From contig JAFSKJ010000082.1 of NCBI GenBank assembly GCA_017449025.1, positions 1 through 64,000 of the forward strand: 64,000 nucleotides of DNA, written 5' to 3'. Below the pieces are notes generated by a model. The model saw nothing but the letters and a program-made list of their open reading frames with translations. It was not told the DNA's origin and did not search any database. The number at the start of each line of letters is the position of its first letter. Within the stretch, counting starts at the first letter, position 1. A program made the translations under genes and the position numbers. This stretch comes from Prevotella sp. (GTDB taxonomy: Bacteria; Bacteroidota; Bacteroidia; Bacteroidales; Bacteroidaceae). Of this stretch, positions 62,992-64,000 are shown piece after piece.

Positions 62992-63852
62992 ATGAATAGT
63001 TATCTGAAATTCCTGAGCCGCCACAGGCTGTTTACCCTTATCAATATCGTGGGACTGTGCCTCTCTATGGCGTTCCTGCTGCTGTTGGGCAATCTGATCT
63101 ATCGTCAGACAACTGTAGAGGACTACCAAACGCGTGCAGACAGAACCTTCGTCGTTGGCAACGAGATGTGCATGATGTCTAACTTCCGCGTAGGCGAGCG
63201 ACTGAAAGACCGTTTTCCTGAGGTGGAAGACTGGTGCTCTATGGCCGGCTACAGCATGAAGTTTAACATTCAAGGCTAGGAGGCTGACACCAAAGTGCTG
63301 GTTACGGGCCAGAACTTCTTTACGTTCTTCGACTACCGCTTGCTGACGGGCGACCGCCAGAAGGTGCTCAGTGCGCCCAACCAGATTGTGGTGAGCAAGT
63401 CGTTCGCACAGCGTTATTGGCCCGATGAGAGTCCTATTGGCAAAGAGATGGTATTAGACGATGCGAACGGAGAGGAAGTACGTATCACCTACACCGTCAG
63501 CGGCATCATGGACGACTTCGACCGCTCCATCGTTCCTGACGGCTATGAGTGCGTCTTCAACGTAGAGAACCTGCGCCACTTCCACTACTCTGCCTGGATC
63601 GAGCAGATGAATAATGCCGCTTGCTGCGTGCTCTTTCTCATGCAGCGCGAGGGCTGTGACTTGCGGAGAAAGACAAAAGACATGCGCGACTACCTGAAGT
63701 CCTTCTTCTGGCTCTACCAGATTGAGGCTGCGAAGGAACTGCCGCTCGTACTCTCTCTCCTGATTGTCCTCGCTGTCAATGTCCTCACCGCCACTTTCCA
63801 AGGCTGGCGCGCCGCCACGGAGAATCCCGTAGAGAGCATAAAAACCGAATAG
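62992..63852 (+). pseudogene. Decayed MacB/FtsX-type ABC permease (nonsense codon plus internal deletion)
   Basis: ATG 62992 opens a permease N-terminus: helix FTLINIVGLCLSMAFLLLLG and a periplasmic domain. TAG at 63277-63279 interrupts it, and the same frame continues to 63852. Residues after YLKSFFWLYQIEAAK jump directly to the final helix and tail (VLSLLIVLAVNVLTATFQGW ... NPVESIKTE), so roughly 500 residues seen in the intact paralogue at 59170 are missing. The regulated promoter upstream is retained. Confidence 0.88.
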
Positions 63853-63922
63853 GCCAGTTTATGTCAAAGGATAATTGTATATCTGATAGGAATTTTGGAT
63901 ATATATAAGTCGGCTTGCAGTC

Positions 63923-64000
63923 TCAGAGGTTGAGGCTGCAGCCGGCTATGAGCCAGATGCCGGGCTGGGGCACATGGCCGTAGTCTACGTAGCTGTGGTT
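63923..64000 (-). CDS. TonB-dependent receptor, last 25 codons (5' part outside window)
   Basis: Read on the minus strand, the last 78 bp encode NHSYVDYGHVPQPGIWLIAG followed by CSLNL and TGA. The phrase VDYG(N/H)VPQPG and a terminal hydrophobic strand are typical C-termini of Bacteroidota TonB-dependent receptors. Only this tail is visible. Confidence 0.7.
   Translation of the reverse strand, partial: NHSYVDYGHVPQPGIWLIAGCSLNL

Overview
The window looks like chromosomal DNA from a Bacteroidota species, most likely Prevotella or a close relative. Three things point there. Genes are repeatedly preceded by the Bacteroidota promoter core TAnnTTTG (at least 13 placements), several with a -33 TTTG-like box 19-20 bp upstream. 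Many proteins belong to families typical of that phylum: the Porin_10 type porin, DUF5686, DUF4468, DUF3078, a beta-propeller sensor kinase, TonB-dependent receptors and MacB/FtsX permeases. Starts lack Shine-Dalgarno motifs and lie in tight ATGA-overlapping operons. These family calls are recognition from the sequence, not database results.

Layout. (1) 1-483 is the 3' end of an Rpn-type nuclease/transposase gene. (2) 679-15222 is a tight six-gene + strand run: response regulator-PP2C phosphatase, membrane-anchored coiled-coil/propeller protein, propeller sensor kinase without the phospho-accepting His, intact histidine kinase, TonB-dependent receptor and a two-module NRPS (A-T-C-A-T-TE) whose thioesterase has Cys in place of Ser. 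This signalling-receptor-NRPS operon is the most unusual system here. (3) 15513-25023 is a minus-strand eight-gene operon: AraC regulator, GNAT-like protein, ketosynthase, ACP, hotdog dehydratase, MMPL exporter, LolA-like protein and DUF5686 outer-membrane protein. It resembles a stripped-down aryl-polyene/flexirubin-like export locus. (4) 25283-32072 holds dsbD-apgM, dapA and the divergent iorAB pair, separated by G/C-rich nested palindromes.

(5) 32242-44285 is a long + strand housekeeping/envelope run: DUF1846, cytidylate-kinase-like, S9 peptidase, DUF4468, small membrane protein, porin, nth, a mannitol-dehydrogenase-family enzyme and ExbB/ExbD genes. (6) 44327-51572 holds an M48 lipoprotein protease, a DUF3078 protein, rplU-rpmA, ligA and a PafA-like phosphatase. 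(7) 51755-57048 and onward holds a phosphohexomutase, hppA, and an ECF sigma/anti-sigma/thioredoxin-like cassette. (8) 59050-63852 holds one intact FtsX-type permease, a broken AAA/DUF4143 ATPase gene and a second, decayed permease. The two permeases share an almost identical promoter with a GTCTAA-N3-TTAGAC palindrome. (9) The window ends in the last codons of a minus-strand TonB-dependent receptor.

Non-coding structure is rich. There are nested G/C palindromes (one lying in frame inside the exporter gene), a pair of ~121-bp long palindromes built from GTGGCACTTT units, REP-like stem-loops, and clear factor-independent terminators. No rRNA, tRNA, CRISPR array or complete insertion sequence was seen.
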